From NCBI GenBank assembly GCA_013350335.1, contig CM023532.1, positions 37,697,708 through 37,761,707 of the forward strand: DNA of 64,000 nucleotides, given 5' to 3'. The position numbers and the translations under genes were made by a program. Below the pieces are notes generated by a model that ran no database searches, was not told where the DNA came from, and saw only the letters and a list, made by a program, of their open reading frames with translations. This document shows, piece after piece, positions 38,372 through 50,752 of this stretch. Source of the DNA: Chimonanthus salicifolius (lineage: Eukaryota; Streptophyta; Magnoliopsida; Laurales; Calycanthaceae). Each line of letters begins with the position of its first letter. Positions within the stretch are counted from its first letter, which is position 1.

Positions 38372-40666
38372 ATATGATGCATCGTCATTTGGGCATGTTT
38401 CATCTAGGGAGATTGTAATTTGATCATTGTTAATTTTGATGCATTCCTCTGAATCTAAGAGAGAAGAAGAGGAGTGGAAGAAGAAGGTAGAAATTTGTAA
38501 AAGATGAAGTAAGTGTGAAAATTGTGTGTTCAATTCATTGGAAGAAGTATTATTTATAGAAGAGTTACAACCATATCCCAGATTTGTGGGATAAGAATAA
38601 TAACTTAAATTCAAACTCAAAAACATATAATCCTAATCAATGGTAACAACCTTATGCTAAACAGAAAATTACAATTGGTAAATACTATGATTACAACAAT
38701 AAAGATTGTTGGATCATCATACCTGTAGGGGTACATGAATCGGTCTCGTTGTAGGACTACATGAAATAATATACTCTCAACAATCACTACTCTCCAGACA
38801 TATACAAAAATCTCACAGGCAGAGAGTTGAACCGTTCTTTGATACCATTTGTAACAACTCATCCCGCCAGCATAATATTATCTACTTTGGGCCCATAGGG
38901 GCCTGCACGACTTTGCATTGGTGAACCAACCCAAGGTTGCTCCCAAAAGGCCTTGTGCTGGAAGGAGAGAAGTCCCAACTTATATCCCACCGAACAACTC
39001 TCCTCATAGCCGATGTGGGACAAGTAGCGCCCAACCTGGCTACTTCTTTCTCCTATCAACGCCTACACAAACACGGGGTATTACAACAACAACGACAAAG
39101 ACAACAATGTTGATGATGATAAATTTATATTACATGCTATTCCTCCTGGGAAGTTCTCATGTTGCACCCCTTTTTAAAATTTTCAAAAAAATTATATGAA
39201 ATATAGACAATAATTGAAAACAAAAAAATTGACCTCACAGTTGTTTGATGCAAATAATCTTTTGTCAATTTTAGTTGAGAGTTCAGTAAAAAATTCATTA
39301 CTGGTTAACTAACTAAAGTCAAACTTTACTGCAATATCTTCTTGTATTGATTTCTTAGCTTTTTCCTTCAATTTATTAATCGATTCTTCTTTTCCCCCCA
39401 ATAATGTTACAGGTTGACTGGTTAAATAAGTTCATTCTGGAAATGTGGCCTTTCTTGGACAAGGTGCTTAGAATGTTAATGTTTTCTGTTCTTGGTAAAA
39501 AACATTCTGAACTATACTAGATATAACTACCTAATTGTTAGATGTTGATACATTTTCGTTGCAGCCTGTGATACTTTGCCTTCTCTTTTTGTTGGTCCTT
39601 ACATATTATTTTCACTGCACAGGGAATATGTGGCATAATAAAAAGCACAACAAAACCAATATTCCACCAGTACATTGGGAAGTTTGCCATAGGATCGATT
39701 GAATTTGACTGTCTGACTCTTGGCTCTCTTCCGCCAACCATTCAAGGTAAGAGTGCCCTTCTGCAAATGAATTTATGTTTTCTTGGTTGCATTGCAGTTG
39801 CCTCTTCTACTATGTAGTAGGATTAGATGATTACAAAATTTGTCTGGTCTATTAATTTCTTCTTAAGTTCCTTCTCTCTCATCTCTCATAAATTAAAGCT
39901 CGAGTTTCATTGAAACTGCTGAAATATCAGATTCTTCCTCTTAACCACCAAATGAGTGAAAAATAAATCTAATCAGAAATTGTCCATCTGTCAAATATGG
40001 TAGACTTTGGAGATTGAAGTGAGTAAACCTCTTTAACTCAATTTCAAATGAGATCCAATGCTGCATACATGCCCAGTGGTTTCAAGTATACACACTGTCT
40101 ATTATAATTTGCTAAAAGGAAAAACTTTTATGCCCTTATGCATGAAGGAAGAATGAAGTACACTAGGACATATAGTCTTTACAAAATAACATAGAAGACA
40201 TTAATGAAAACAAAGAAACGAAGACCAAATGCATTTATGTGATGAATGTATGAATGTATATGATTTCTTGCTTGTCAATGTGCCTGAAGGAAAGCTCATC
40301 ATGAATTTTTTTTTTTTGAAAGCATCCCGTCATGAATTTCAGTGACCTGCAATTGACAAACCACTTAATCTGTTAGAACAACTTAAGAGTTGATGAATAC
40401 CCTACTAGGCCTCACTATAGATGGTTGTCCATACATAATACCAATGAAAAACCACCATGCTAACCAATAAATACTCAACTGCTGCAAGTTTATGACCAAA
40501 CTACTCTCAACTGACTTGGGGTATTAAAATTCATTGTTGGAGGGTTAGTCACTTGGTTGGTGGACTGCTCGAGCTGCACTTGCGGCGAGAGAGGGTCGCC
40601 GCGTGCCGGCCGGGGGATGGACTGGGAACATCCTCCCCACAGGGGCCTTTCCCTGGCGTAACTGGT

Positions 40667-40748
<82 letters not shown>

Positions 40749-43465
40749 TTTTTGTGCATGTATCTCTGCATTTCATCTATATAAATGAACTAAACTCAAA
40801 GGTGAAAGTGATAGTTTAAAGGATCCAATTTCTTTGACATGGTTGGCCTATGGTAATCACTTTAATGATATATAGCTTGTTAGGTGCATATATTAACTTG
40901 AAATTTATTCCTTAGCAAAATATGTAAACCCAAATAAAATAAATTTGTTGCTTATTTTTTTATGACGGAGGGGGGGAACCTCAAGCACAGCTCTACTAAA
41001 CCCCCCCTTCGGGCGACGTCCCACTCCCCCACAGGATAGCCACCGGGACTCGAACTCGCACCATCCCGCTTCCCAAGGCGGAATGTTACCAGTTGATCTA
41101 CCTCGTGTGGGGTACTGCTTTTTAAGATGATGAAAAAGGATCTATATCCTCTTCATGTGCCTTACTGCTCACTACAGCTTTTCTATCAATGTTGTCTTCT
41201 AGCGATAAAGATGATTGCTTGCAAATACATGCATGTATCTCTTCTGATATGATATTTCAATTTTCATAAGTTTAGGAAACGTTGTATATAGTTTCTAGTT
41301 TTTTCATGTAATGCACTCATTGAAGGCGGAAGGATGATGATGAGTAAGTCATTACTTTTTATCCCAACAGGTGTTAAAGTCTATAAGACTCGGGAGAGAG
41401 ATTTGGTGATTGAGCCTGCAGTTAGATGGGCTGGCAATCCAAATATAACCATAGGGTTGAAAGTTTTGTCTCTACGAATGACAGTGCAGGTGAGAGAGCA
41501 CTCCAAAAATTACTACAAACCGCTGAAAATGGTTTCTCAGCTGCAATGCCCGAAGATTTTTTCTAAGAGATTATGCATGGTTTCTAAGAGATGATTCATC
41601 CCTTCAGCTGTTGGATTTACAAATATTCATGTTACCACGTATTACTCTAAAGCCTTTTGTGCCAACATTTCCATGCTTTGCAAACATTTGTGTATCTTTG
41701 ATGGACAAGGTAATTGAAAATAATGTTAGTTCATCTTCCCACATTGCTCAATGAGTAGTTCCCAAAAGTAATATTGAATATCTTTGGAACGTCTTTGCAG
41801 CCACATGTAGACTTCGGGCTTAAATTGCTTGGAGGAGATATCATGGCCATCCCAGGTCTCTATCAATATATTCAGGTAACAAACTCGCTAACTTTCAGGT
41901 CAAAGTGGAAATTGTTTTGTTTGGTTTAGATTAGCTTTAATCATATTTTTTTGACTAGTATACTAGGAAAACTCCTGAATTGTACAAACATAGCCCGATG
42001 CCATAGAGCAGTTTCCACTATATCCTTCTCATTTTAGATGTCCCTCTTCCCCCCAAAGAACCTAATTGTACAAACATGTGGTTAAGTATATATGCTGTGA
42101 GGCCCTTCTCTTAATTGATTGCAACATCTTCTTATGACGCAGGACAAAAGTGAAGTGTGCCCTAAAATGGGGTTATTACATTCAAAATCCTAGACCTAAG
42201 AATGTAATGAAAGAAATAAGAAATCTGAATGGTAACTATTGCTATATGATCTTTCAAAAAAAAAAAAAAACTACTGCTATATGCTTACAATATGCAATGA
42301 AAGCGTTGATTTAAGAAGGTAGTATTCTGTATTCAATGATTAAAACAAGATCTACGCAAATAACATCATAAAATCAACAGATCTAAAGAGATCCATATCA
42401 TGCAAGCATATTAAACCCTAGAAGTAATCACAAATCAAGATTAGGGATTCCAAATATCCTCAGATCAGATTCAAGATGCCTAGAGCTTCACAAATAAGTA
42501 AAAATGTACAGATTCTCAATGAAAAAAAAAATCAAATCCTACTTGAATCCATACCCAAAAACACTTGGAAATAGGTTTAAGAAAGGGGTTTTTTGGGGGG
42601 GTTTCTGCACAAAAAGTAGGTTGTAAGGTAGGGGACCAAGTCAGAATGCAAAAGAGGCCGAAATGGGGCAGAAATAACCTTGTACATATGGTTGTGCGGA
42701 CGTCCGTAGGCACTGTGTACAGTTACAACTGGGTGGGATTCGGGTCATAGTTACAACTAGGTGGGATTCGGGTCATGACGGCCTGGAAAATCCAAATCTG
42801 GCCTTGGTTGGGTTAGATTTGGGTTTATTTGAGATTTTTGGACTGTTTAGGGTTCCAAAAATGCTGGAAAATTAGGGAAGAGTTGGAGAAGAAAGAAAAG
42901 GAGGAGAAAAGATAGAAGGCACCTGATTTCCTTGGAGTCACACCACTAGTCTTCTCAGAAGAGTATGAAAAAAAAAAATCTTCACTTGTATTCTATTATG
43001 TAACGAGTGTTTACAAGTATTTATAAGAAAACTTAAGAAACCCTAGAGATACCCACATATGTGCCACATGTGTGAACAAAATAAGCCAATTCAAATTAAT
43101 TTATTACATCCATAAAGTTGATACTAAAAAATAATAAAAACAATAAAATAAACTTCATATGTCAACTACTATGACAACTTTGAATCCATCTAACAGTTTG
43201 GATCAAGCCAATCACGATCCGACAGACAAAACAGCTTCCAAAACCCATATGATGAAATGAATAGCCAGATCAGGCCTTCCAAGCAAACTATCGTAGATCT
43301 ATGCACAATTTGGGCTATCCATGGCTGAATCTGCCTCTATCCATGGTCAGATATATTAGAAATGTGTACAAAATCATCATCCAACCTTGTTAGAGGAAAA
43401 ATCTAAATTTCGATGCATCTTTTTTTTGTTGGCGTCCCATGATGTCCTCATCATCCTGTAAGGCA

Positions 43466-43503
<38 letters not shown>

Positions 43504-46500
43504 ATGTCCAATCGATACACCTACCAAGAAAAAAGGCACCTTCATAAAAGCATGTTACCATATTCACAAATCTAGATTTGCCATGTGTTTCATAACGTTC
43601 AGTTCTTGAATAAACGAAACTTTAACATATTTGGTTGTCTATGATGTTAATTCAATTTGATGCACTCCTTTAGTGGTTTTAACCAATTAACCTCTTTAGC
43701 TTTCACCTAAAAAGAAAACCCTCTTAAGTTTTAAGTTTTTTATTAAGTTGCATGAGTATTGGTATCACTGTCAGACACTACGACCCCCCAAAAAAAGACA
43801 CAGGCACACGACAATATGTTTAAATAAAATTAAATCTGTTTATTTTAAATGAAAATAAGGTGTGAAAATAACACCAATAGAAAAATGGGTATGAGTGTCT
43901 ACAAGTGTCTACATGTGTCCAACACGGGTGCGACTGTCTCTCATTTTTGAAGTGTCTATGCACCATAGTTTATTTACATTGCCATTCGGTGTTCTGTCTC
44001 TTTCTTGCTTGTTTGAGTTCATGTTTTTCTTTTTTCTTTTTTTCCTTTTCATACTTTTATGCCTTAAATCTATAAGTATAGACATTCAAACAATATTTGC
44101 TAGAACTGTTGCGGACTTTTGCAATCATTGACAGGAAGTGGCTGATCTATTACAAATATTGACTGGAAGCTGAATATCATAAGTTCTTTGAAATAATCAT
44201 CTTATAATGATTTTCTGTTTCTTACAGGAAATTGTCAAAGATCAAGTTATAAGTCTCTACCACTGGCCAAGTGTCTTGGAAATACCCATTCTTGATGGTT
44301 CAAGGTAAGCCATTTATAGATTGTATTGGCATATTGAAAAGCAATGCTAGAAGATTCAAATCAAGTGAAATTATAGTTGTGTAATTTGAGGCATAGTAAC
44401 ATCATATAAGAAGTGTCAAAATAACTCAATAGTTTCGTGTAAAATTTATAGAAGAGGCTTGACCTTATTATGGTCAGGTCTCTTGCACCTGATCATTTCT
44501 CTTTATAGAAATAAATATTTTAGAATGTTGCAAGACTATGAAAATGTTGCCTATATATATAAATCTCATTATATGCTTGCCAGATTTTACAAGATTCCTG
44601 ACTTTATTTAACATCTTTTTTATAAAAAAATTAAGATATTTAAAGAATCAACGTTATTTTATTTTTAAATTAAGTATTTTATATCTGAGAAGTACTGAAA
44701 ATTGAAGGTCTTATTTGACAATGAATAAAAGAATGGGATTTGGAGATCTTTGTAAATACCTAAACCATTCTTCATTGGTTCATCCAATCAAACCAACTGA
44801 TCTGTCTTTCTTATTCAATTGGGCAGCCCTAAAAGGGAATTCACTTTGAAAAGTTAGGTACCTTAAGGTCCTTGTAATCCATCCATTTCATAGTACATTA
44901 TTAGATTTCTTTTGGGATATCCTAACATACAAAACAGCTTGAGTTTATCCTTTTGCAGTTCCCTGTTAGTTATTTGAAGCCATTTTAATTTTAGTTTTCT
45001 CTGTAAGCAAAAGCCGGCCCAACCCTCAACCTCAAATGAGAGCCACCACTCCTTCAGTTTGCCCATAAACTCCTTATGCCCCAAAAAAGCATTATTGAAG
45101 CGAAACGGCCGGCTCCTGTGAATGGCTTAGATTGTCTTTAGGGGTTGGAGTCTATGTATTATACGTGTAATAAGGATGGATGCCTCATGCTATAATTTTT
45201 TTCCTTTCTTCCTGATTTTTGAATAAAAATAGGGAGACTTTGGGTCCAGAGCCTTTTTTCTTTGTGAACATCTGATTCTAGCCTATGCTGTTGGCTGTTT
45301 TCCATGTTTCTTCCTGTTTTTTAATTATAGAAGCTTTGTTGCTCATGTTTTCTCCTTCTTGGTGGCCGATCTTTGGTTCCAAATTACCCCAAACTGCATC
45401 AAGGTCCCACCTAGCTGCAAAGCATGAAGCAACACCAACATATTCATTAAATCAGCAATGTGGTATAGATTTTTGTTCGTGATACTACTAGTTATTTGGG
45501 AAGTGTAGTGGTAAACTGAACCTGCAATTTCAATATTGCAACATGGAGGTTTGTTTGGATGAGGAGAGGATTGGAAAGTTCTCCAGAAGATTGGAGAGTC
45601 CTCCTGTTGGTTGAGCAAGTGTGGGAGAAAATGGGGCCCACAAGAGAATAAACTTTCCCTCAGGAGAAGATTTCATTCTTGATTGCTACTTGGAGAATTC
45701 AATCTTCTCCCTTGTCTTTCCAATCTTTTCTTCATCTCTTATTTCTTTTGTTATTTCCTCTCTCTCTCTCTCTCCACCTACTTTTTATATTTTTAATTTT
45801 AAACAAATATACTTTTATGCGGGCTCCATTAAGAAGGGGCCCAATCACAAGATGGTGAATGATATAGAAAATCTTATGAAGATTTAAGAATTCAAATATC
45901 ACCACGGAATTATTAATGTATCCCTTGATATTTTTGTTCTCTTTTTTTGGTTAAAAGTATTATTTTGTCAACCTATTGTCCAATTTCATATTGTTAGATC
46001 AAGTTGCTGACTTCAATTTGGCATGGAATTTTTTTACATTGTTAATCTATGGAATTCTCATTTTATTTGATTGGAGTGGAATATGTGAAAATGTGGTATA
46101 CTATTAAATGCTTATCTTCACAAAAATAGTATGTTGTTGGTCAGGTGCAATAAAACACACCAATACTCATAAAAAATCTTATTCATTCTATGATTTCCCT
46201 TGATACTTGATATTTTTTATGATTTTATGAGGTCTAATTTAGATAGATAAAAACATAAAACTAAAGGACGCCATCACCCAATCAAGAGCTTGGGAGGGCG
46301 TACACATTTTATTTTCATCCACTGAGATCCTTAAAATCATCTTCATTTAGATCTTTTGTAAGATACACCTTAGATTATGAAAATGGATCGGTTGAAAGGT
46401 CAGAAATAACCATGTGGGGCTCACAAAATTAACTGTGGGTAAAAATGTCTATGCTTGTATAATCAAACATACAGCTTTATAAAAGAATGTGGGACCCATA

Positions 46501-49500
46501 AAACTATCTTGATCAGAATATGGGATCTTCAAAAACCAACTTGCTCGAATCAATCAAGTCATGTTTTTTAGCCCCCAAATTTGTATCACCTTAATCTTTT
46601 TGGTCTTTAAACATGCAAGGAGTCCACAAAAATACTTTTTAGTCGTAAAAAATGTAAGAAGCCCACAAAAATACCTTGAAAAAATATGGAGGTATATGCT
46701 TGAATATTGGGTCCACCAAAAGTTGACTCCCTTGAATCAATAAGTCATGTTTTTAAGCTCCAAATTTTCTAGTGTGATTAGTTCTCTACCTAAGAAGTAT
46801 CCAAATAGGGTGACTTGAAAAGCAAAACTGAAAACAAGGAGTTCTTCATGAGAGCTTCAAAAGTGGAGGTTCTCTTAAGTACTACTATGGGAAAATCCTC
46901 CAAACATGGTCAGTGTCTTCCACTCATTACTGAGCCTCAAATTCATTGGTTAGAGTTGGATACACGCAATAAACACACAGACACACACATGTAAAGATGT
47001 ATATTTTTTTCAACATTTTATTGACACCAGTTCCAGTTTGTAAATTCATTATTTATTTTGAATCAATAAATGTTATCTTTCTCTCATAACATACTTTTTA
47101 TTTGGTAATTTCAAGAAAAAATAAAAATACTTATTATTTGCAAAAAAATTAATCATTTGCTTATGTGTCCCTGGTTTCATATCGTCTTAGTGTTGCTGAT
47201 GAATAATGTATTGCAATAAATGTCAAATTTGTAATTATAAAAAAAAGGCTATTGTTTGAAATCTTCAACTTTTAAACATTGTCTCAAGGACTCATTGAGT
47301 AGAGTACATTTTTGTGGTTAAATTGACTCCATTGTTTAGTCATCTTTGTTTTTGTTTTTTTTTTACATTAATTATTATATGAATCTTTGCATTACGTCTG
47401 TTCCAGCCAGCAGCTCACCAGGTGGACCCATCTTTCCTTGATCCAGACAGTTTATCAGTTGGCTTGATCATGGTCCATCATACTTCCTAATAGTTTTACT
47501 GATACTGCATATTCAATAAAAAAAAAATCCAATATAATATGGCAATTTTCTGCTGGGAACATTTCTGGGGTATGATCATTCCTGATGGACCAACAGATGA
47601 ATAGTCTGAATCACTATCATCTAGTGTCCACCTCTTTCCTGGCTAACTGAAGTGTATATCTTTGTATAGAAGTATTTTAAATCTTCTTGTCACTTTTTAG
47701 AAAGTTATGCCTGATATCACCCCATTAAATATCGTTCTGAATCTTGGTATTCTGATAATAGAGCCATGAGGAAGCCTGTTGGCATATTGCATGTAAAGGT
47801 TGTTCGGGCACTTGATCTCTCAAAGATGGATGTGTTTGGAAAATCCGATCCTTATGTCATGCTTAGCTTGAGCGAGGAGAAACTGATGGCTAAGAAAACT
47901 ACAATCAAGATGAAGAATCTCAATCCTGAATGGAATGAGCAGTTCAGACTTGTAGTGAAGGATCCGGAGACCCAATCTCTCCAGTTGCAAGTCTATGACT
48001 GGGAAAAGGTTTAACTCCTCTTATGCCTAGTGTTGTTATTATTGTATAACTAGAATCCAGTTTGACTGACTATATTTTTTTTAAGTCAGTTAAATTTCAA
48101 TTTAAAATGACTTGTTTTGCCATTTGAAATAAGCATTGGGCTGCCTAAGAATGCATTGTGGAGACGACAAGTGCATGGCACATGTTTTCTCTATAATAGA
48201 TGTTTTTATTGTTTGCGATTTTTCAAAATTGCACCTATGTTTACTTTTATTGTGAAAAGAGCCTATCTTTTCTTTTCATATATTCATAAAAATGGTCTAT
48301 ACTTCTAAAATCTTGTAAAAATCCCCTAATAACCATTTTTATAAAGAACCAAATTTCCACATGCTTTTTTGAATTTGGATTCTTTTTTCAAAGGACTTGT
48401 TTTGCTAGGGCGGCCTTACTGCCTAAGGCCTCCTTTCCTCCCATTGTCCTCCCTCCACCCACTATTCGCAGTGCACTCTTTACTCTCAAACTCGTTCTGA
48501 TTGAAGTTATACTTGCTATTGGGTTCTAAAATAAATTTAACATGAACCTGCTACTGAGTTTTGTGGGCTAGATCCATAGCTATGATTTTGTGATCAAGAC
48601 AAATTTCAGGAAATCACTTAGTTGGGAGTAAACATTTCTATCCCTATCCATTTAGGTGAGTAGTGACCTACATGGGGGCCACACGGGTTGTATATTGTCC
48701 AAATGGTTTGCAACAAGAAGTTTTTTTTTCAATTGAGTGATGGACCCACTTGTGTCATTATCAATCAAGGAAAGGATAGCGCTGTAAAGGTTCACTAAGG
48801 ATTAGTTTTAGCCCGAGAAAACAGCTTGACCATGAGATTGTAGCTACAGTTTAAGGCTACAAAGTGTCTTTTTTTTTAACATCAGAAATATTGTCTTGAG
48901 TTTCAGGTTCTTCCATCTTTGGGTTGGTTGCAAACTAACTTCAAGCACTTAACAATGAATATACATATTTGAATTGATGGGATAAGGTTTTGACAATGAC
49001 AATGATGCTCCAGCATTCATGTAATGAACTGAAATAAAGAAATGTTTGTATAAGATTTCTGCCTGTGGTTTGCAATTCATTGCTTTCATTTCCTGCAACT
49101 CCATAGGTTGGAACGCATGACAAGCTGGGGATGCAAGTGGTTCCGCTCAGTTTGCTCACTCCACGTGAAATGAAGGCCTTCACACTGGATTTGCTTAAGA
49201 ACACAAACCCAAATGATCCTCAAAACAAAATAAACAGAGGAAAGATTGTGGTGGAGATGACTTTCATTCCTTTTAAAGATGATAATGACATGCTTATATG
49301 TAGTAATCCAGATGGAGATGTCAGCGAGGACAAAGGTACTGAAAAGGGTGCCAAAAACATGACCTCAACTGGAGGACTGCTCCTTGTTGCAGTCCAAGGG
49401 GCAGAGGATGTTGAAGGAAAGCGTCACAACAATCCATATGCTTTGATTCTTTTTAGGGGAGAAGAAAAGAAAACTAAGGTGAAATTTATCATTGCATAGC

Positions 49501-50752
49501 ATGAATTAGGCTCAGAAACTATTCTTTCAATTTTCCACTTCAACACAAGAAAGTCTAAGTTTGCCTATCATTCATGCAACATCCAAGTGTATTGTACTTA
49601 GCCAAGTTGGAGTTTGGACTTGGAGCCTCAATTATACTGAAATAGCGTAACTATTCTAACCCTGACATCTTGATTGATGTAGTACATGATGAAGTGAGCG
49701 TCAGAACTATGATAAACTAAGCTGGTTTGACTGAGCCACTCAATCTTGATCAATGTCATGGAGAACGGATTATCTGGGTTCTTTATGACAAAATACCTCT
49801 AGTCATCATTTTAATAGGCCCTACCTGGGATTGCCAAAAAATTTAAGTGCTAATTAAGACTCATATGGATGAAGTAGATTATCTTTCAAGTGTTTGAATG
49901 TGACAAAATTGAATTGAAGGCACCATGGCTTAAAGTGCATTGAGTTGCATTTGATTTCTGTGGCCTTTTGGTTGGATGATTCAATGGCCATAATCTCTGG
50001 GTGAGTCTACTATCCATGGGAGGACTTTGCTCTGTATTGTCATGCATCTTTATGTATGCATTAACATTCAGAACTGGCAAAGTGTGATCCTGCGGCTACC
50101 ATACTTGCTCATTTGGTGTTGCAACTGGAAAGGTGGATTCACTAATTGTTAATGTGTATAAAGGTGGGAAGTCTAATAATATGTCAATCAATAGATGACC
50201 ATATGCTATGTGCCAATCATGTACAGCAACTAAAATGTCAAAAGAATGCCCAAAAAAAAAATGGAATAATTCAAAGAAACGAAAAAGAGTAATTCTGCTG
50301 CAACTGCATGTCCTTGTAAGGCTTGAAGCCTCAATTGTGTGTGTTTGTGTTGGTAATTAAGGCAGTTAACCTTCATGTCCCTCATGAGATCTTATTTTCT
50401 CCAGATTATCAAAAAAAGTAGGGATCCAACATGGGATGAGGAATTCCAATTCATGCTAGAAGAAGCCCCAGTAGATCAAAAGATCCATATTGAAGTGATG
50501 AGCAAGGGAATGGTCTTCATGTTTCGTTTGAAGGTCAGGAAAGTGCAATAGTTGATGTAGGTTCCTGTCAATTTTCACGTCTTTACCCCTCATAATTTTT
50601 TTTTTCACATGCCTTTGCTGTAGGAATCACTGGGACACGTTGACATTAATCTTACAGATGTAGTGAACAATGGACGCATCAATGAGAAATACCATCTGAT
50701 TAATTCTAAAAATGGAGTGATAAATGTTGAGATACGATGGAAGTATTTCTGA
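32648..50752 (+). CDS. SYT3: Synaptotagmin-3-like protein, 12 exons, 544 aa
   Basis: Plant synaptotagmins tether the ER to the plasma membrane and move lipids at those contacts. Exons: 32648-32758, 35746-35844, 39413-39463, 39623-39746, 41371-41489, 41608-41709, 41801-41875, 44228-44304, 47762-48008, 49107-49478, 50405-50533, 50624-50752. All borders are GT/AG and the frame is unbroken; Arabidopsis members are about 540 aa. Layout: N-terminal hydrophobic anchor (1-30), SMP domain (about 70-250), C2A (about 258-365), C2B (about 430-540). Segments LSLRMTVQ, VLEIPILD, VMSKG..F.FR and LGHVDINLTDVVNNGRINEKYHLINSKNG are closer to Arabidopsis SYT3 than to SYT1 or SYT2 as I recall them. An in-frame TGA two codons before the ATG fixes the start. 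It looks intact. Confidence 0.95.
34573..35539 (+). mobile_element. LINE 3' fragment in SYT3 intron 1
   Basis: In the sense orientation of SYT3. A frame from 34612 encodes LIWHCWSARNACVFKNQQ, the conserved W..W..RN..VF segment between reverse transcriptase and RNase H of plant LINEs. A second frame to 35322 encodes a diverged RNase H tail (LCNGIHRCLRALVENN ... MPKASFLGRDNFTDNQ). A GT-rich 3' region follows and ends in an A run at 35527-35539. It is a different LINE subfamily from the copies at 10-12.5 and 23.5-24.3 kb and is 5'-truncated with frame breaks. Confidence 0.8.
35746..44304 (+). CDS. SYT3: SYT3 exons 2-8: linker and SMP domain
   Basis: Seven small exons (99, 51, 124, 119, 102, 75 and 77 bp; coordinates in the SYT3 gene entry) encode residues 38-253. 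Exon 2 gives DPIVRPLQELD..LPEIPLWAKNPDSDR; exon 3 VDWLNKFILEMWPFLDK. Exon 4 gives GICGIIKSTTKPIF..IEFDCLTLGSLPPTIQG; exon 5 VKVYKTRERDLVIEPAVRWA..LRMTVQ. Exons 6 and 7 give LLDLQIFMLPRITLKPF..PCFAN and PHVDFGLKLLGGDIMAIPG; exon 8 EIVKDQVISLYHWPSVLEIP. The SMP domain is a hydrophobic lipid-binding tube in the known family. Confidence 0.93.
36810..37439. mobile_element. Tourist-like MITE in SYT3 intron 2
   Basis: Ends GGCTGTGTTTGGA (36810) and TCCAAACACAGCC (37439) are inverted repeats extending inward as gaagtaaggagacttctcc / ggagaagtaaggagacttct. An internal foldback around 37090-37290 contains ccactaagatcaagttgc and its partner. The flanking trinucleotides (agg, gag) do not match, so the target-site duplication has decayed or the ends are misplaced. 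Confidence 0.75.
38326..38370. repeat. (GA)n microsatellite
   Basis: About 22 uninterrupted GA units in SYT3 intron 2. Confidence 0.95.
38845..39085. mobile_element. TRIM-like repeat (GATGTGGGAC type)
   Basis: GC-richer than its surroundings, it contains ctttgggcccatagggg, ggttgctcccaaaaggcc, gagaagtccc and gccgatgtgggac in this order. The order matches a repeat I recall as common in plant genomes and often attributed to TRIM-type LTR elements. I could not delimit two terminal repeats or a target-site duplication. Confidence 0.45.
40523..40668. other. GC-rich patch of unknown origin
   Basis: Within AT-rich intron 4 of SYT3, this patch is strikingly GC-rich (cgccgcgtgccggccggggg) and directly abuts a TG/GA microsatellite. 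It could be a young, CpG-rich SINE or other insertion; ttggttggtgga resembles a box A. No coding sequence is supported. Confidence 0.3.
40672..40746. repeat. Compound (TG)n(GA)n microsatellite
   Basis: About 13 TG units with one early interruption, followed directly by about 24 GA units. It is in SYT3 intron 4 (39747-41370). Confidence 0.95.
40962..41117 (-). mobile_element. tRNA-derived SINE in SYT3 intron 4
   Basis: On the minus strand, box A-like tagatcaactggtaa and box B-like gagttcgagtccc are spaced as in a tRNA. A GC-rich body (gtgggggagtgggacgtcgc) follows and ends near a T/A run at 40962. The CpGs are well preserved, suggesting a relatively young copy. Confidence 0.7.
41876..44227 (+). 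other. SYT3 intron 7, non-coding
   Basis: It contains a 28-bp tandem duplication at 42721-42776 (agttacaactgggtggg...) and a (GA)n run at 43470-43501. The 42.1-43.4 kb part is less AT-rich and may be an old insertion, but I recognise no family. Confidence 0.5.
43470..43501. repeat. (GA)16 microsatellite
   Basis: An uninterrupted GA run in SYT3 intron 7. Confidence 0.95.
44863..45084 (-). mobile_element. LINE ORF2 fragment (endonuclease-RT linker)
   Basis: A minus-strand frame reads FMGKLKEWWLSFEVEGWAGF then LQRKLKLKW. This matches the plant LINE segment just after the endonuclease (typical pattern EWW.S..V.GWAG....KLK.LK). It is antisense in SYT3 intron 8 (44305-47761). It is short, with no other LINE domain beside it. 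Confidence 0.65.
45541..46914. mobile_element. Possible MITE-like insertion in SYT3 intron 8
   Basis: The left part begins gtttgtttggatgaggagag and has repeated ggagaa/ttctcc motifs like the Tourist-like element at 36.8 kb. The right side ends near tcctccaaacatgg, a weak inverted partner. No target-site duplication was found, and the limits are uncertain. Confidence 0.3.
47403..47655. repeat. Weak foldback repeat in SYT3 intron 8
   Basis: Arms such as ccaggtggacccatc...catggtccatca on the left and tgatggacc...gtgtccacctctttcctgg on the right pair imperfectly. This suggests an old MITE about 100 bp before exon 9. Confidence 0.35.
47762..49478 (+). CDS. SYT3: SYT3 exons 9-10: C2A domain and start of C2B
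   Basis: Exon 9 (47762-48008) begins RAMRKPVGILHVKVVRALDL and exon 10 is 49107-49478. C2A has the full set of five acidic calcium-ligand positions: D276 and D282 (KMDVFGKSDPYV), D332 and E334 (YDWEK), and D340 (THDK). Calcium-dependent lipid binding by C2A is therefore plausible. Exon 10 continues through an acidic linker (DGDVSEDKGTEKGAK) into C2B (GGLLLVAVQGAEDVEGKRHN). Confidence 0.93.
50405..50752 (+). CDS. SYT3: SYT3 exons 11-12: rest of C2B and stop
   Basis: Exon 11 (50405-50533) encodes IIKKSRDPTWDEEFQFMLEE..HIEVMSKGMVFMFRLK. Exon 12 (50624-50752) encodes ESLGHVDINLTDVVNNG..EIRWKYF and TGA at 50750-50752. The C2B loop reads KRHNNPYA instead of an Asp-containing GxSDPY, so C2B probably does not bind calcium; Arabidopsis SYT3 is similar there. 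Shortly after the stop, gatgacag|gtacta could be a donor for an intron in the 3' untranslated region. Confidence 0.93.

Noticed and set aside
40490..40819. ORFs rich in SLSLSL / RERERE / THTHTH
   Set aside because: These are translations of TG and GA microsatellites.
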